In this document: positions 1 through 11,844 of the stretch, one piece after another
How positions within the stretch are numbered: position 1 is the first letter of the stretch
Layout: each line of letters opens with the position of its first letter
Assembly: GCF_003144245.1 (NCBI RefSeq)
Contig: NW_020289987.1
Coordinates: 434,001-498,000 of the forward strand
DNA length: 64,000 bases
DNA from: Jaminaea rosea
Lineage: Eukaryota; Basidiomycota; Exobasidiomycetes; Microstromatales
Direction of reading: 5' to 3'
Position numbers and translations under genes: made by a program
Notes under the pieces: generated by a model
The model's input: the letters and a program-made list of their open reading frames with translations, nothing else
Told to the model about the DNA's origin: nothing
The model's database searches: none

Positions 1-456
1 AGCAGCAGCGGCCGCCTGCACACAACCACCGCCGCCACGCCGCCCCTTGGCCCAGCAGGCGTGGCGCAAGCTGGCCCTACCCCGTTTTGGCAGGCCAATA
101 CGTCCCAGCAAGGTCCAGTGCATCGTCAAAGCTTTGTTGCTCCTACGCCCGTACGAGGCGTCAGCTCGGGAGGTATCGGCGGCGGTGTGGGAAGCACAAT
201 TTACAACGATCGAGCAGTATCCAGCCCACAACACGGCCGCTTCACGCCGACGGGGATGAGGTCGAGCGGTACGAGGATTTCGAGGGACGGAATCGGAGCA
301 AACATGCCTAGCGTATTCGGGCAGACTGCCACCTCTTCCGTCATGGGGCCGCCTACAGGTGATGCGGGGGCGGGCACCGGAGGTCTGTTAGCAACGCCCT
401 CGAGGCGCAACAATACGGCTGGCTCTGGGTACGTCATGGGCACGCCCAGGCGTTGA
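1..456 (+). CDS. 3' end of an unrecognised protein (partial at window start)
   Basis: The frame is open from base 1 to a TGA at 454-456, giving a 151-residue C-terminal fragment. It is rich in Gly, Ser, Thr, Pro and Arg, with repeated TP/SR-type patches (FTPTG, ATPSRR, MGTPRR). This composition is typical of disordered tails with proline-directed phosphorylation sites. No domain is visible and I do not recognise the family. The gene is convergent with the transcription factor that ends at 956. The start and any upstream exons lie outside the window. Confidence 0.55.
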   Translation, partial: SSSGRLHTTTAATPPLGPAGVAQAGPTPFWQANTSQQGPVHRQSFVAPTPVRGVSSGGIGGGVGSTIYNDRAVSSPQHGRFTPTGMRSSGTRISRDGIGANMPSVFGQTATSSVMGPPTGDAGAGTGGLLATPSRRNNTAGSGYVMGTPRR

Positions 457-955
457 ACAAGGGGCCCAGCCGCGATACGATACACATTCAGCACGACGTC
501 GAGCATTTCACAGTCACTACCAATCCACGACTCCCACAGCGATACCTTACCACACATCATCTTACGGGCGAAGTTACCCCTCACCACTTCCGGCTGTGTT
601 TTTGTCTTCTCACTCACTTCCCCTCCATCCTTCGAGTCAGAGAAGCGCGCTCGACTCAGGCTCGAGTTGAGCTGGCCGAGGGCGAGCGCGAAAGCGATGT
701 AAACTTCAATTCGATCAGAGTATTCACAGCCACATCAGCTCGGGTGATTTGCACGAGATAAGTTGAGCGTGAAGTGAAGGAAATCGTTACAGGAGCAAGG
801 AGAGCCAATGCCGAGCGCGAAGATTGAGAGAATAAGGCAAGCAGAGCAGAGGGCTGGATGACGAAAGCAGGAAGTCTGGGGCAGGATAGCAGGAGAATCT
901 CAGGATGAGTCTCGGCGGTGGGGAAGGCTATTGCTCATCAGAGAATGATGCTCCC
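457..955. other. Convergent intergenic region, no gene seen
   Basis: About 500 bp lies between two 3' ends, the partial gene on + and the Zn2Cys6 factor on -. Short open frames here have no recognisable product. It probably holds the two 3' UTRs. Confidence 0.5.
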
Positions 956-3900
956 TTACTCTGCCTCTCCCTGCAAGCTAGGGTGTTCTGCCGCGCCTTG
1001 ATTGTCCCCTCCCTCCTCCTCTCCTCCCGCACGATCCTCAGCGATGGTTGGCAGGAAGCGAGCCTTCATATCCTCCTCAACTACCATACTCGGCGCCCCT
1101 TCTTGATGATGCGGAAGAGCCTGACCCATCGGCTGGAAATGATATTGATGCTGGCCCTGACCGTGGTGTTGAACAGAGTAGGAGCGTTTCAGCCCCGGCA
1201 GGAGGCTCAGACCGTCTGCTGCCTCGACTCGAGACGTGCTTGTCTCAGCTGACGACGAGCAGGCTGTGAGCCCAAGTCCTGCTTCAGCGCCGGCACCGCC
1301 GCAGTGTATCGTAGGCATGGAAGTCAGCGTTGGCGAGCACGCCGAGGGGCCGTAGTGGCTTTGGCCGGTAGTGATGGGCGCCCCTGTTGCAGCGGTGGTG
1401 CTGGAGGAGATGAAGGCCGAGCTGGACCATGGAGCCATTCCAGCTGTAGAGGCGCCGCTGTTCGTGTCGACTGCGTGTTGGTATTGGTTCAGAAGCTGCT
1501 CCCCAGAAGTCGCTGCCGCAGTGGTTGAGACTAGCTGACTCGTGTTCCCGCCGGCAGATCCAGTTGTCTCCCAGTAGGCTTGAGACATGAGAGGTACCTG
1601 CATCGTACTAGGCGAGGACTCGACGGTAGCTGGAGCGACCCCAGTGCAACCGTGCCCCTCCGCAACTGAGGAAGGCGCATAATTCATCATCCCATCCATG
1701 CTCGCCGTAGTTACACTGTCACCGACCCCACCGGTAAAACTAGCCTGCATCGTTGGGCTGGTGGCGGGCAGAGCTTGAATCGAGTCCGCACTGCCTGGGC
1801 TGCTAGCAAAACCCGAGACCTGTTGTTGCGAGCTTGAGGCTCCGCCGTGACTGCTGATCGAGATGGTGCGATCCCGACCCGTCGTGACAACGTGCAGGGT
1901 GTTCCCACCTTCAGACACATCGACATGTTGTTGATACTGGTGCTGATCCTGCGGATTGGATTGCATCGAATGCCAATTTTGCTGATAAGCGGTTACGTAC
2001 TCGCCATTCCCTCCTGTCAAGCCTGTGGGGTCAACAGTCGTGCTCGCCCCTACGGCAAAGTCGTGCCAAGCGGCTACGGCGTGATGGGCAGTGATGGGTG
2101 CTGACTTGCCTAAGATGGCGCCGAGGGAGGCAGCATTTGCTACCGTGGTGGGCGTGGCGGCAGCGTCCGCGGTCGATGAGGTCGGTGCGATCATGGTTGC
2201 GGAGTGAGCGACGGCAGTGATAGAAGGAGGCCACATCGTCGCATCGTTGAATGCAGGGTTGTCGTGAGCGAGCGGCGCCTGCGCCTGTGACTGCCAAAAA
2301 TCACTGGTACCGCTGTGGTCCATGAAGGGGGCTCGCGTAGCGGACGGCGAGGAAGCGGCTGCTTGAATCAGAGGAGAGGCCGCATTGGTCGAGCTTACAA
2401 GAACAGATCGGTTAGCTCGCCCCTCAGAGATGGCAGCGTGGGATCCATCATCTGGCTGCCTGGGCCAAGGCGAAGTCAGAACAGGGGCGACAGTAGGCGA
2501 CGACAGCGAGAGCGGGGTAGCCTCAAGCACGGCTAGGCATCGTGCAGCTCTTGGCCAAGCATTCGCCTGCTGATGCAGGGTCGCTTTGATCTTACTCAAA
2601 TGAGCTGTGAGCATGTCCACGTGATGGTGCTCGGTGGCTTGCGCTCGTTGGATGCCCCGCGCTAGCTCGCACCCGGCAACGAAGAGAGACTCGACGCACC
2701 AGGGAGGAAGCATGGCTTGTTCAGGGTCCGCAGGGAGGTAAGGGTCATCTAGTGCGACTGAAATGTCCATCGCGGCCCGCGAACTGGCCTGCCTCCTCTC
2801 TGAAGTAGTGAAGCGACCATGCAGGAGAATGAAAGCTTGGGACAAGACCAACTTGGTAGAGAGCGATGCTTTGGCCAGTGCGGCGACCTCGTTGGCCTGC
2901 ATGTCCCCATTTGCCAGGGTAGGCAAGGGTGGCAGCTGATTGTGCAAATTGAGCGAGCATTGAACCAGCTTGCGCTCCATGTCCTGCAGTCTGGTGCGGC
3001 TAATTGGCGCGAGGGAGTAGAGGTCGACACAGAGTTGCTCGATGTGAATCGCGAGGCAGCAGAGGTGCTCGGTCAAGCGCAAAAGGAGGTGCGAAGCACG
3101 CTCCGAAGTGAGAGTGTCGCTCATACCTACAGCTGAGGTGGAGTCTGGCCCCGCTGCAGGCATGTAGGGAAGTGCGTCACAGAAGCTTGCGTTGATTAGA
3201 GGTGGGTGTCCTGAGGCTACTTGCAATTTGTCAAGGATGAGGCAGCCGGCCCAGGCCATGCGGCGTACTGCGGATCCTTGTTCGTCGCCCACGACGAGGC
3301 CCTCAACATGCTCGCCGCGATGTAGGCCGAGTGCGTAGGCTGCCGTGATGGATTGAGAGAGGTAGGCGCCACACAGAGACTCGTCATCTTGGCCTGTGGC
3401 CCAATAGGCCAGTAGTTCAAGGCAGAGCACTTTGCTGAGGGATGGGCGAGAGCGAGTGGGATCCAGGAGGCACGCGGCAGATCCGCACTCAAGGAGAGGG
3501 GTTCCAGCTCCGTTGCTGAGTGAGAGGGCTACAACGACTGGCGAGCGGGTATGACGAGAACGAAGGAGTCAGCTGGCCGCGACTAAAGCGTTGAAACACC
3601 GAAGGAAGTATTCACCTTGTTCGAGAACATCGATGGTTGGGTCATCCCTCGCCGCACGCTGAGCGTCAAACCAGCCGCGATGAAGGACAGCGAATGTCGG
3701 CTGAATCCGCTCGAAATAGGCGGCAATTGCCTCTTCCTTGGCGTGAGCATCCAGGAGTGCCAAGGGCGTGATCGTGCTAAGCCGAGGCGACGCCAAGGGC
3801 AACCGCCACTTGCCGTCGATGCAGAGTGTGTTGCCTGCGGCTACCTTACTGAGTGCGCAGGGGAGACCGTGGTAGCAAGGAACCCCTCCTTCGTCAACGA

Positions 3901-5425
3901 GAGAGGTCTGCGGCTGCCCGTCAATCAGAGTCACGTCTATAGTGCATTCCTCGCCGTTGACGTCTCGAGGAGCGCCGCTGGAGAAGGGAACTTGATGGGA
4001 TGAGGAGATCTTGCCCCGATGGTTTGAAGCCTCAGCCAGGAGGACCGCAGCCTGGACAGACGAGTTGGAGCGGCGGGGTCTAGGCGCGGTAGGCGCAGGT
4101 GCAGATGTGCCAGGCCTAACGTCCTCCTCGCCAGCGTCGGGCTCGGCGTCTCGCACAGAGAATCGCGCAGAGATGCTCTTCGCTGCCGAAGAAGAAGCAG
4201 CTCTAGCCGGTACGCCAGGCATAGCTACCCACCACGAGTCATGCCATGTCACGCCATGCGGCCCAGACCCCTTCTTGAGCGTCTGCTCGCCATCACCTGC
4301 CCTCGCCTCCCTCGCAGCTGAGAATCGCAATTTACCGCTCAACACCTGCTCAAGAGCCGTAGGGCCGACAAGGTCAGCAAGGAGGTCCCGGGCACGAGAG
4401 TCTTCTTCGCAATTTGCAGCGAGCTTGGAGAGAAGGGTGTCCTCCATTGCTTCGAGGCGGCTGATGACGGCTGAAAGGTAGCCTTTAGGTGGGCCACGCT
4501 TGTGCGAAGGCCCTTCGAATGTGCAGCGGAGACCGAGGAGGAGGCATTGCGTACAGGTGTCACTGCGTTCGGATGAAGGGATGCATCGGCACTTCTGCTC
4601 GCGGCATTTGTCGCAGGCCTGAACAGGAGAGGCATAGGGTCAACGGATTTGAACCTGGATTGTTCGGAGGGTGCAGCCACTCACCTTGGTGCTCCTCGTC
4701 TTCGGCTTCCTCTTGGCGCTCTTTGTCGTGGTGTGGCCTTCATCCACATCTGCTTCGCTGGAGCTACTGCACTCCTCAGCTTTGCCGATGATGAGCGCGG
4801 CAGCGTTGGTCGCGAGGTTGCGCTTCTTCACGGGTCGTCGACTCGTCATTGTTGTCGACAATGGGGCAGCCGATTCAGTGCGACTGTGTGTGGTGCTTGC
4901 CCTGAGGACGCGCTTCTCGCTGGGCATTGAAATTGCAGCTGGGGGCGAGCCATTGAAGGTTGGGGCGGACATCAAGCTCATTCCGCTGATGATGCTGTTT
5001 CGACGAGTGAAGAGGCTGTCGCTTGCCGGCTGCTCAGAGCTGACGGTGACCGCGAGACCAGCCAAGGAGTAGCGCCTAGTGCCCTCGAGAGAGGGGGACT
5101 GATGAAGGTTTTCTGGCTGAGGATAGAGGACTTCGCTGGAAGCGCACGTCAAGCCGCCGCTTGAGTGAGTAGCATGACTGATGCTTGACAAATCGCTGCT
5201 GTCCCTCGAGGCATGACTGCTTCTCGTCGCGGAGTCTGGGCCGCTGCTGCGGGTAGCTCCATCTACGTGGCCGAGACCCGGCGCGACCAAGGGCCGCTCA
5301 CCGTCTTGAGTACCATCCTTTTGCTGTGCTTCCTCAACCTGTACGGCATCGAAGCAGCTGTTACGACGAGACGCTGCTTTGTTGGAGCAGAGTGTCGACG
5401 ATGGTGTGCCAATCATCGAAGACAT
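956..5425 (-). CDS. Zn2Cys6 fungal-specific transcription factor
   Basis: This is a large nuclear regulator of about 1,440 residues. Exon 1 is 5425-4685, with ...RSTK followed by a gtgagt donor. Intron 1 is 4619-4684. Exon 2 starts at 4618 with ACDKCREQKCRC, then CTQC and GLRC, a complete C-x2-C-x6-C...C-x2-C-x6-C cluster at about residues 249-279. KRGPPKGYLSAVISRLEAME follows, the linker and dimerisation element typical of this class. The last exon (about 3516 to 956) opens with ECGSAACLLDP, and LLAYWATGQDDESL...AYALGLHR matches the fungal transcription factor regulatory domain (PF04082). A long Ser/Ala/Gln-rich activation-like tail follows. The second intron lies between about 3590 and 3515, but its donor is not resolved. 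The start used is the first in-frame ATG; the frame is open further upstream and a gtgagc donor near 5570 allows a 5' exon. Target genes cannot be inferred. Confidence 0.85.
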
Positions 5426-6219
5426 CTTGCAGTCGTCCTTGCCATGAGCTTGATCGGCCAATTCTTCTTGGAAGATCTTGAGAGCGGGGCAGTTTACGCG
5501 GAGGCAGGGCGATATTGAGCCATTAGTGGGGCGATTAGGCAGAGCGGCTGACGTGCCAACTAGGCTTGCTCACCTTGGCGCACATTGCCAACCTAGAGGG
5601 GCAGTGAGACAGAAACGCTGTAATGGCAGCTGTGTGGGGAGAGAAGGAGCAGAAAGGCGGTGAGGATTGAATGCGGATCTATGCAGAGGGATGGTTTGAT
5701 GAAGTAGAGCTAAGCATAGCAGACACCAACCGGCAACGTAGCGTGGCTTCTCGATCCGGCGTGGACGGCAGAACCGTCGAGGGTGAGATACTACTTTCGA
5801 CCTCGACTGCCCGCCGACCGATTCATTGATTGGAGCCATGCCAAGGCAAGACTATCTCGGAGGCAGCTGAGCATGGGCGGGCAGTCCTGGCCGTCTTTGC
5901 CCTGGCGAACACAGGCGCAGCCATCGCGCTCGCATTGTGCTTGCCTCGACGACTTCCAAGACGGCAGCGGCGGCCAGCCTTGGTCGGCAGAAGCGGCGGT
6001 CAGGCACCAGGGAAATCTGGCCGGTCGACGCTGCGAAGGGGTGAAATGGTTATTCCTGATGGACCTAGCTTCGTCCGCCGACGGGTTCTCGAGAGCACCG
6101 CGGCGAGGATGGCGAAGGCGGCGAGAAGACGTGGTCATGGTCATCATGGTGAGAATGCTGTTGCTGCGTGCGCTTAGATTACAATGTACGTGGACGAAAC
6201 TTTCGGCGAGATGCAGAGC
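5426..6219. other. Region upstream of the transcription factor; weak coding signals only
   Basis: About 800 bp lies between the transcription factor start and the 3' end of the small mitoribosomal-like gene. On the minus strand a gtgagc donor near 5570 and CTAAT branch-like sites suggest that the transcription factor has a 5' exon here, possibly from an ATG at 5839. On the plus strand 5833-6177 is open and contains one hydrophobic stretch (VLAVFALANTGAAIALALCL) followed by a basic tail, but it lacks an ATG at a useful place. It could be the last exon of a small membrane protein. I could not choose between these. Confidence 0.3.
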
Positions 6220-6607
6220 CTAGATACCCTCCTCCTTGAGGCGAAGAGCCTTGGCCGGCGCCTCGATCTGCGTGGACGAGGACGAGGGGGGGCGAGTCAA
6301 TGAGGGGTGAAGGCAATGGCACCTCCCATCTTCGCCCGCTTACCTTCCTGAAGAGCTGCTCTACCGTCATCTCGCTGCCCGTATCCACTCTGAGCTTCTT
6401 CATGTCGCTATACACTGCCTCGATCCACGCTTCGCTGCCCTTGGTCGCCTGGATAGCCACCTGAGGGACGGCCTGGTGCTTGGGTGAGGGCTTGGCTGGC
6501 AATGCTGCGAGGAGCTGGCGTGATGAGCGGACGCCGCTGGTCGTCGAGAGATATGGCAGTCCGAATGTGAGGGAACTGATGTGCTTGAGAGTAAGAGCAG
6601 GCGGCAT
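6220..6607 (-). CDS. Small basic protein, probable mitochondrial large-subunit ribosomal protein mL53
   Basis: The gene has two exons: 6607-6344, then an intron at 6268-6343 (gtaagc...cgcag), then 6267-6220 ending in TAG. The product is 103 residues. The N-terminus has LKHISSLTFGLPYLS, then SSRQLLAALPA, then a VYSDMKKLRVD strand and a basic helix at the end (RKIEAP...LRLKEEGI). The size and the order of a beta-strand, an ARxxRxLLAxLP-like helix and a DGKKxxVD-like strand fit the thioredoxin-fold mL53/Mrpl44 family. That would place it in the mitochondrial large ribosomal subunit. The gene structure is well supported. The family call is by pattern memory only and may be wrong. Confidence 0.5.
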
Positions 6608-7937
6608 GATGGGCAGGTCAAGGCGTCGTCGAGGCTAGAAGATCACGGGCAACGAAGGATGAGGACAAGGCGGAAGGAGCAAAAGGTGCAGGCAGATCTG
6701 CGCGCCAAAAGCCACTAGGCGGACGTGGCCTGACCCTCGCCCGCGCTTCCCTCACGCTTTCAGCCAGCTAGCATTGAAGCACATGAGCCTGTTTCACAAC
6801 TGAATGCTCATGGGCTTTGCGGGCGATGTCAGTCCTCCTCGCTCTTCGCTACCAGGCCTAGAGATCGCGCGGCTTGTTCGGGCCTGAGTTGGGTCGCATC
6901 TCACAGTTTTTTCTCCTGCCGATTGCCCCTCAATCTCACGATGACGACAGCGACAAGCACGCTCATTCAGTTTGAGCTTCGCAACGTCTCCCTCGAGCTG
7001 CCTGAAAGGGCAATGTCGTACAAGTCTTCAGAAGTCATGGGCGCAGGACTCGTTCAATGAGTGGGCGACATGGCTGCTCGCCGCTCGCCGCTCGCCGCTC
7101 GTCGGACTGGCTCGACTCGGCGCGCTTGCCGGCGACGGCAACGTCGACGCAGCCCGTCCATTGGGCTCGATCTTCGACGTCAACTCCATGCTTGCGACGC
7201 AATGGCGTCGACGTCGACGGCAGAGCCACAGCGAGGTCCGGCAAATAACAGCAGCAAGAGACGAATTGGAGAGACTGGCTCTGACGGGCAAGCCGAGCTG
7301 TGCTCTGGGCGTAGACTCTCGACTCACCACCTACCGCCTGGCGCATGCGTAGATGTTCGTCTCGACTTCCAAGTCGCCGTTGAGCCCTGGCTAGGCGTTG
7401 CTGAGCTCAGTGGTAAGCCTTGGTGAGCGCCTGGCTTATAGTCGGTGGTCGGTGGCTCCGACGATCTTGACTTCCCTCTTTCCTCACCATCTCCTCAACC
7501 CCTTTTCTCGTATCCCTGTGTTCCTCGTAACCTCGTTGGCTCTGGTAGCCTCGTGTTCATCCCTCCACCCCCTACCTCTTACCACTTCCTCCTTTCATCG
7601 TAGACAGAAGCTGGGCTTCTCATCCACCGCCACTCCCATCACCACCTTCTACACACATCGACCTTGACGCTAGAGCTAGCCTCAACGTCCACTTCGAGAC
7701 TCCCGACTTCTACCTCTACGAAGAACCCTTTCACGCCGGAGCACCTGCCTCTCTGCCTCTCCTTCATCGCCTTGCTTGCTAGCCAACAAGACCCGTGAAG
7801 AGCACGATTCGCAAACGCCCGCTTTTTGAACTCTCTTCCCCTCGTCACGCACCTTTACGTACTTCTGGACTGGTTCCATCTCGCGACTATCTCAGCACTT
7901 CATTCACCCACCTACACACCAAATACATTAGCTCAAA
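6608..7937. other. 1.3-kb intergenic region with a CT-rich leader
   Basis: No gene can be defended here. A 39-codon ATG frame at 6941-7060 and a basic low-complexity frame at 7061-7426 show no family features; the latter is inflated by a CGCCGCT repeat near 7078-7105. From about 7440 the plus strand becomes strongly pyrimidine-rich up to the ATG at 7938. This resembles promoters and leaders of highly expressed fungal genes, so most of the region is probably promoter and 5' UTR of the secreted protein downstream. Confidence 0.4.
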
Positions 7938-10757
7938 ATGGTCTCTGCTCGCTCCAACACCATGCTTTCTCCCGCTTTTGCTCAACTCTCCGTGGCCCTC
8001 GCCTGCGCGATGCTCCTCGCCAACAACAATGGAGCCCACGCTGTCCCCCTTCGCGCTCGTGACGGCTCCCTGCCTCTGAGTCTCGACAACAACGCCATGT
8101 ACCAGATGGGTGTCCCCGCTGGTGGATCCGACATGTACCAATCGATGCTCGCTCAGGACCTGGCTGCTCAACAGCAACTCACTGCAAGCCTCGCCGCCAC
8201 GCCCGTCAATGGCGCCGTAGCTGCTGCTGAGACGAGTCCCGCTACCCCGTCCTCGTCGGTGCTGCCTGGCGACATGTTCTTCCAAGCCGAGGGTGTGGCT
8301 CAGCCCACCGCCGCCGTCGCTGCTCCCGTCGAGGCTGCTCCTCAAGATGCTGCCGTTGCCGACACCGTGGCTCCCGCCTCTATGCTCCCTGGCGACCTCT
8401 TCGAGCAAGCCGCCGGTGTACCGCAGCAGATTGAGATGGCTCAGAACAACAACGTCGCCAGGCGCAGCATCGGTCACGGTGCTGGTGCACGCAAGGCGTG
8501 GCGTCCTCGAGGCTCTTCGAGGATGGCAGCTTTCAAGCGTCAAGAGCCCGTAGCTGCCACCGACGCTACCACCGACCCCGACGCCGTGCCCAACATGTCT
8601 GCCTCTGCTCAAGAGCCCACTTCCGCTGCTCCTACGGAGACTCCTGCCTCGGTCGCTCCTCCGGACACCGCTGCCTCGGTCGCCCCTACGGACACCCCTG
8701 CCTCGGTCGCTCCTACGGAAACTCCTGCAGCGGACGCCGCCACGCAAGTCACACCTTCGGCCGCCCCAACTGACGCGCCCGCCTCAGTAGCCCCCACGGA
8801 CGTGCCTGCATCGGCTGCCGATAGCCAGGCTCCCTCTCAAGCTCCTGCCTCGGAGGCACCGTCGACCACCCCGGCCACGGAGACACCGACACCCACGGAC
8901 GTACCTGTGCCCTCTGCTGGTGTCACTGATGCCGCCAACAATGCCGCTTCAGCACCAGTAGCTTCCTCTGTCGCCCCCACCACCACCGAGGCTGCCTCTG
9001 TTGCTCCCACCACGGCTCCTGCTCCTTCTGCTGTCTCGAGCGAGGCCATCTCCCAGCTCAGCCAGGCTAGCGAGGTTGCTTCATCTGCGGCTGCAACTGC
9101 TGTCGAGTCTGTCGCATCGAGCTCGCCGTCGCTCGACGCCACCAGCTCGCCGACGCCCGATGCTACCAGCTCGCCATTGCCAGACGCGACACCCTCCGTG
9201 GCCTCGCAGGCATCTGAGGTTGCCACCGACAGCGCTACCCCCTCAGCCACGGACGCTGCCAAAGAAAATTCCAGCCAGTCCTCTTCGGCTACGCAAGACG
9301 CCTCTGCCGTGCCCAGCAGCGTTGCGTCTTCCATGTCCAGCAGCGAGGCCGCCTCAGCCTCCTCAACCGAGTCAGTGCCCGAGCCTACCTCAACGCCACC
9401 TGCTGAGAAGGCGGCTTCGTCTGCGTCTCAATCGTCTACTTCATCAACCATCGACGAGGCCAAGGCTACCAGCTCGCCCTCGCCGGACGCTACCAGCTCG
9501 CCATTGCCGGAGGCTACCCCCTCAATGACCTCCAAGGCCGATGAGAAGGACGACCCTCAGACGTACACCATGACCCTGACTCTGGGCAACGCCAAGGGAA
9601 TGGAGACAGCTAGCGTGTCGGAGTCGACCGCGTCGCCGACGCCTACGACTGACGGTGACAACGACGCTCCTTCCTCTATCGTCGAGCCCACCTCGACCGC
9701 TTCGCGTGCTCAGATGACCTCTGCCAGCGAGAGCGCTGCTCCCTCTTCGTCGTCCGCCAGCTCGTCCAGCGCAAGTGACGAGGCCAAGTCTACGGCGAGC
9801 GAGCCTGTCCCCACCATCGAGCCCACCTCGACTCCTACCGGAGACAAGGAGGCCCAGTCGACTAACGAGTCCTCCATGGCTTCCTCAACGTCCATCGCTG
9901 AGGAGTCGGCCGCCCCCTCTTCGACTCAGTCTACCTCCGAGGCTCAGAGCACCGCCAGCACCGATGCTGAGAAGGGTGCCTCGAGCAGCTCGTCCGCTGC
10001 CCCTGCAGAGAGCTCGCCCGCTGACAATGGTGCACCTAACCACATCGCCGGGTCACGCACGACGATTGACGGTCAGATCTGGGAGGCTATGACAGTCATT
10101 GTCCCCATGGGCACTACGGCCGACTACAAGCCCCGCAACGAGTGGCGTCCTCGCGACCACCTGCCCAAGGCTACCGGCCTCGCCCGCCGTGACAACAATG
10201 GTACTTTGCCCCCTCTCCTTCAGCCCACCACTACTGCTTCGTCCTCCTCGGCAGCACCGACCTCGACGCTGAGCACCGGTGGGTCCAAGGCTGACGACAA
10301 CTCGGCAGACGACGATGAGGACGACTGTGATGATGGCGAGTCTGAGCCTACGACCAGTGCGGCAAAGACGACGGCCAAGGCGACCACCTCGGCCAAGCCT
10401 ACCACCACAACCTCAGCCAAGCCTACTTCGACGGCCACCTCCGCCAAGCCGACGACCTCAGCCAAGGCCACGAGCACGACCTCGACGGCTGCGAAGACGA
10501 CAGCAACTGCCCCCGCTGCCACCTCGACGGGCTCTGGATCTTCCAGCAGCACCGCGGCCTACACGACCTTCTGGAGCAACCTGCAGAAGCTCCTCAACAG
10601 CTCCGCGGACACCACTCAGCAGTCTTCGATCTGGGCTTCGCTGAACAAGGCATTCGGCTTCAGCAAGAGGGGAGAGGAGCTCCTCGAGGGAGAGGAGTGG
10701 GAGGAGAGAGAGTTTGAGGAGGCCATGGAGGGTGTCTGGTTCGTCAGGGATGAGTAG
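7938..10757 (+). CDS. Secreted Ser/Thr/Ala/Pro-rich mucin-like protein
   Basis: A single uninterrupted frame of 939 residues. It begins with a short polar stretch and a hydrophobic core (FAQLSVALACAMLLA) ending in AHA-VP, a classical secretory signal. RAR and RR sites shortly after could be trimmed by kexin. From about residue 200 to 650 the protein is almost entirely Ala, Ser, Thr and Pro, with degenerate repeats of the type SVAPTETPA and DATSSPLPDATP. That predicts a heavily O-mannosylated rod. A second Thr/Lys-rich repeat (TSAKPTTTTSAKPTST) follows around 800. The C-terminus is acidic and hydrophilic, without a GPI-anchor signal, so a secreted or wall-associated protein is more likely than a membrane one. 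The family is not recognised. The preceding CT-rich leader suggests strong expression. Confidence 0.8.
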   Translation: MVSARSNTMLSPAFAQLSVALACAMLLANNNGAHAVPLRARDGSLPLSLDNNAMYQMGVPAGGSDMYQSMLAQDLAAQQQLTASLAATPVNGAVAAAETSPATPSSSVLPGDMFFQAEGVAQPTAAVAAPVEAAPQDAAVADTVAPASMLPGDLFEQAAGVPQQIEMAQNNNVARRSIGHGAGARKAWRPRGSSRMAAFKRQEPVAATDATTDPDAVPNMSASAQEPTSAAPTETPASVAPPDTAASVAPTDTPASVAPTETPAADAATQVTPSAAPTDAPASVAPTDVPASAADSQAPSQAPASEAPSTTPATETPTPTDVPVPSAGVTDAANNAASAPVASSVAPTTTEAASVAPTTAPAPSAVSSEAISQLSQASEVASSAAATAVESVASSSPSLDATSSPTPDATSSPLPDATPSVASQASEVATDSATPSATDAAKENSSQSSSATQDASAVPSSVASSMSSSEAASASSTESVPEPTSTPPAEKAASSASQSSTSSTIDEAKATSSPSPDATSSPLPEATPSMTSKADEKDDPQTYTMTLTLGNAKGMETASVSESTASPTPTTDGDNDAPSSIVEPTSTASRAQMTSASESAAPSSSSASSSSASDEAKSTASEPVPTIEPTSTPTGDKEAQSTNESSMASSTSIAEESAAPSSTQSTSEAQSTASTDAEKGASSSSSAAPAESSPADNGAPNHIAGSRTTIDGQIWEAMTVIVPMGTTADYKPRNEWRPRDHLPKATGLARRDNNGTLPPLLQPTTTASSSSAAPTSTLSTGGSKADDNSADDDEDDCDDGESEPTTSAAKTTAKATTSAKPTTTTSAKPTSTATSAKPTTSAKATSTTSTAAKTTATAPAATSTGSGSSSSTAAYTTFWSNLQKLLNSSADTTQQSSIWASLNKAFGFSKRGEELLEGEEWEEREFEEAMEGVWFVRDE

Positions 10758-11844
10758 GTGGTGACGTAAGATGTGTGCTATGTGCTTTAATGTCGTGAAT
10801 GATATCCTATCCAAGTTACGATGACCACCAAGATGTGATTGGGTGAGCCTGACTGAAACGAGATGAGGTGGGACAGATGGACCCTGATGAGCGAGCTCGC
10901 TGCTCGTTGAACCCGCCCGCCAAGCTGACCCAGAGAGGACGCCAAGGACCGTTCGCCTTCGTTTCGTCATCGTGAGCTCATCGAGCACCGCCCCTTGCAC
11001 TCATTCGCTTGTTCACCACCCCGTGCTCACTACAGACGCGCCTCTGTCGCGCCCTCACGGATGAGATGGCCTTCGACAACAGTGTCCCTTCAATCGTGCT
11101 TGCTTGTTTTTCTGCTTCCCATCGGCACCACCCGCATCTTCCCCTCGCCTTGCATCTCAAGAAGCTCAACCTCTCACTGGCAGGCACGCGGGTGCACGTC
11201 CTGCCGGCGGGAGGGCGGTCGGGCGTCGTCGTCGTCGCCGCGGGCGGCTCGCCGGGCTCGAGCTCCAAGACGATGCACGACGGACGCGCCTTCGACTTTC
11301 TTTCTCCGTCTCGACAGATGAGGCGTGCGCAGACGAGATGACGGGTGGGTCGGTGGGGTCTTGGCACGAACGAGAAAGCGAGCGAGGTGGACGACAGAGC
11401 AAGCAGAGCCTTGCATGAACGAGGGACGACCTTGATTGCTTTCATTTATTGCTTCGCTACTCCTCTTCGTCCTTTCTTGCATCTTCACGGTCACCAACAG
11501 CATCCTCCTCGTCGTTCATTCCGCACTCACTGTCCCTCCATCGAGCGACCAACTCATAGCGGGCCGTGAACTTTCAATTTCTTCCCCGCCCCAGACGCCG
11601 CCATATCTCGACGTATCCGTGCTCCTCTCCGCTTCCTCCTCCTCTTTCCCCTCTCCGCTTGAACCCCTCGAGCGGCTTTCGAAGAAGAGCGGCTTACGCC
11701 CTCTGACCATTCACATTGCGCCAAGAAGAGCCAAGGAGTAAGACCTCTCAACAACAACGAGCAGTAGTTGCGACTCGACGTCGTTTTCGTCTTTCCCGAC
11801 ACCATATCCACACCGTCTTCGTCCTCGACCAACAACTCGTCGCG
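10758..11844. other. 1.1-kb intergenic region, no gene seen
   Basis: Overlapping basic open frames on both strands at 10980-11500 look like artefacts of the high GC content. The last 300 bp is CT-rich and probably forms the promoter and leader of the next secreted protein. Confidence 0.4.

Noticed and set aside
4640-4670. GGTTCAAATCC on the minus strand, a perfect tRNA B-box
   Set aside because: It lies in the 66-nt first intron of the transcription factor. No A-box, acceptor-stem pairing or room for a tRNA exists around it.
7061-7426. Arg/Ser-rich 121-codon frame
   Set aside because: It is built on a CGCCGCT repeat, and three other frames are open over the same bases. Looks like a composition artefact.
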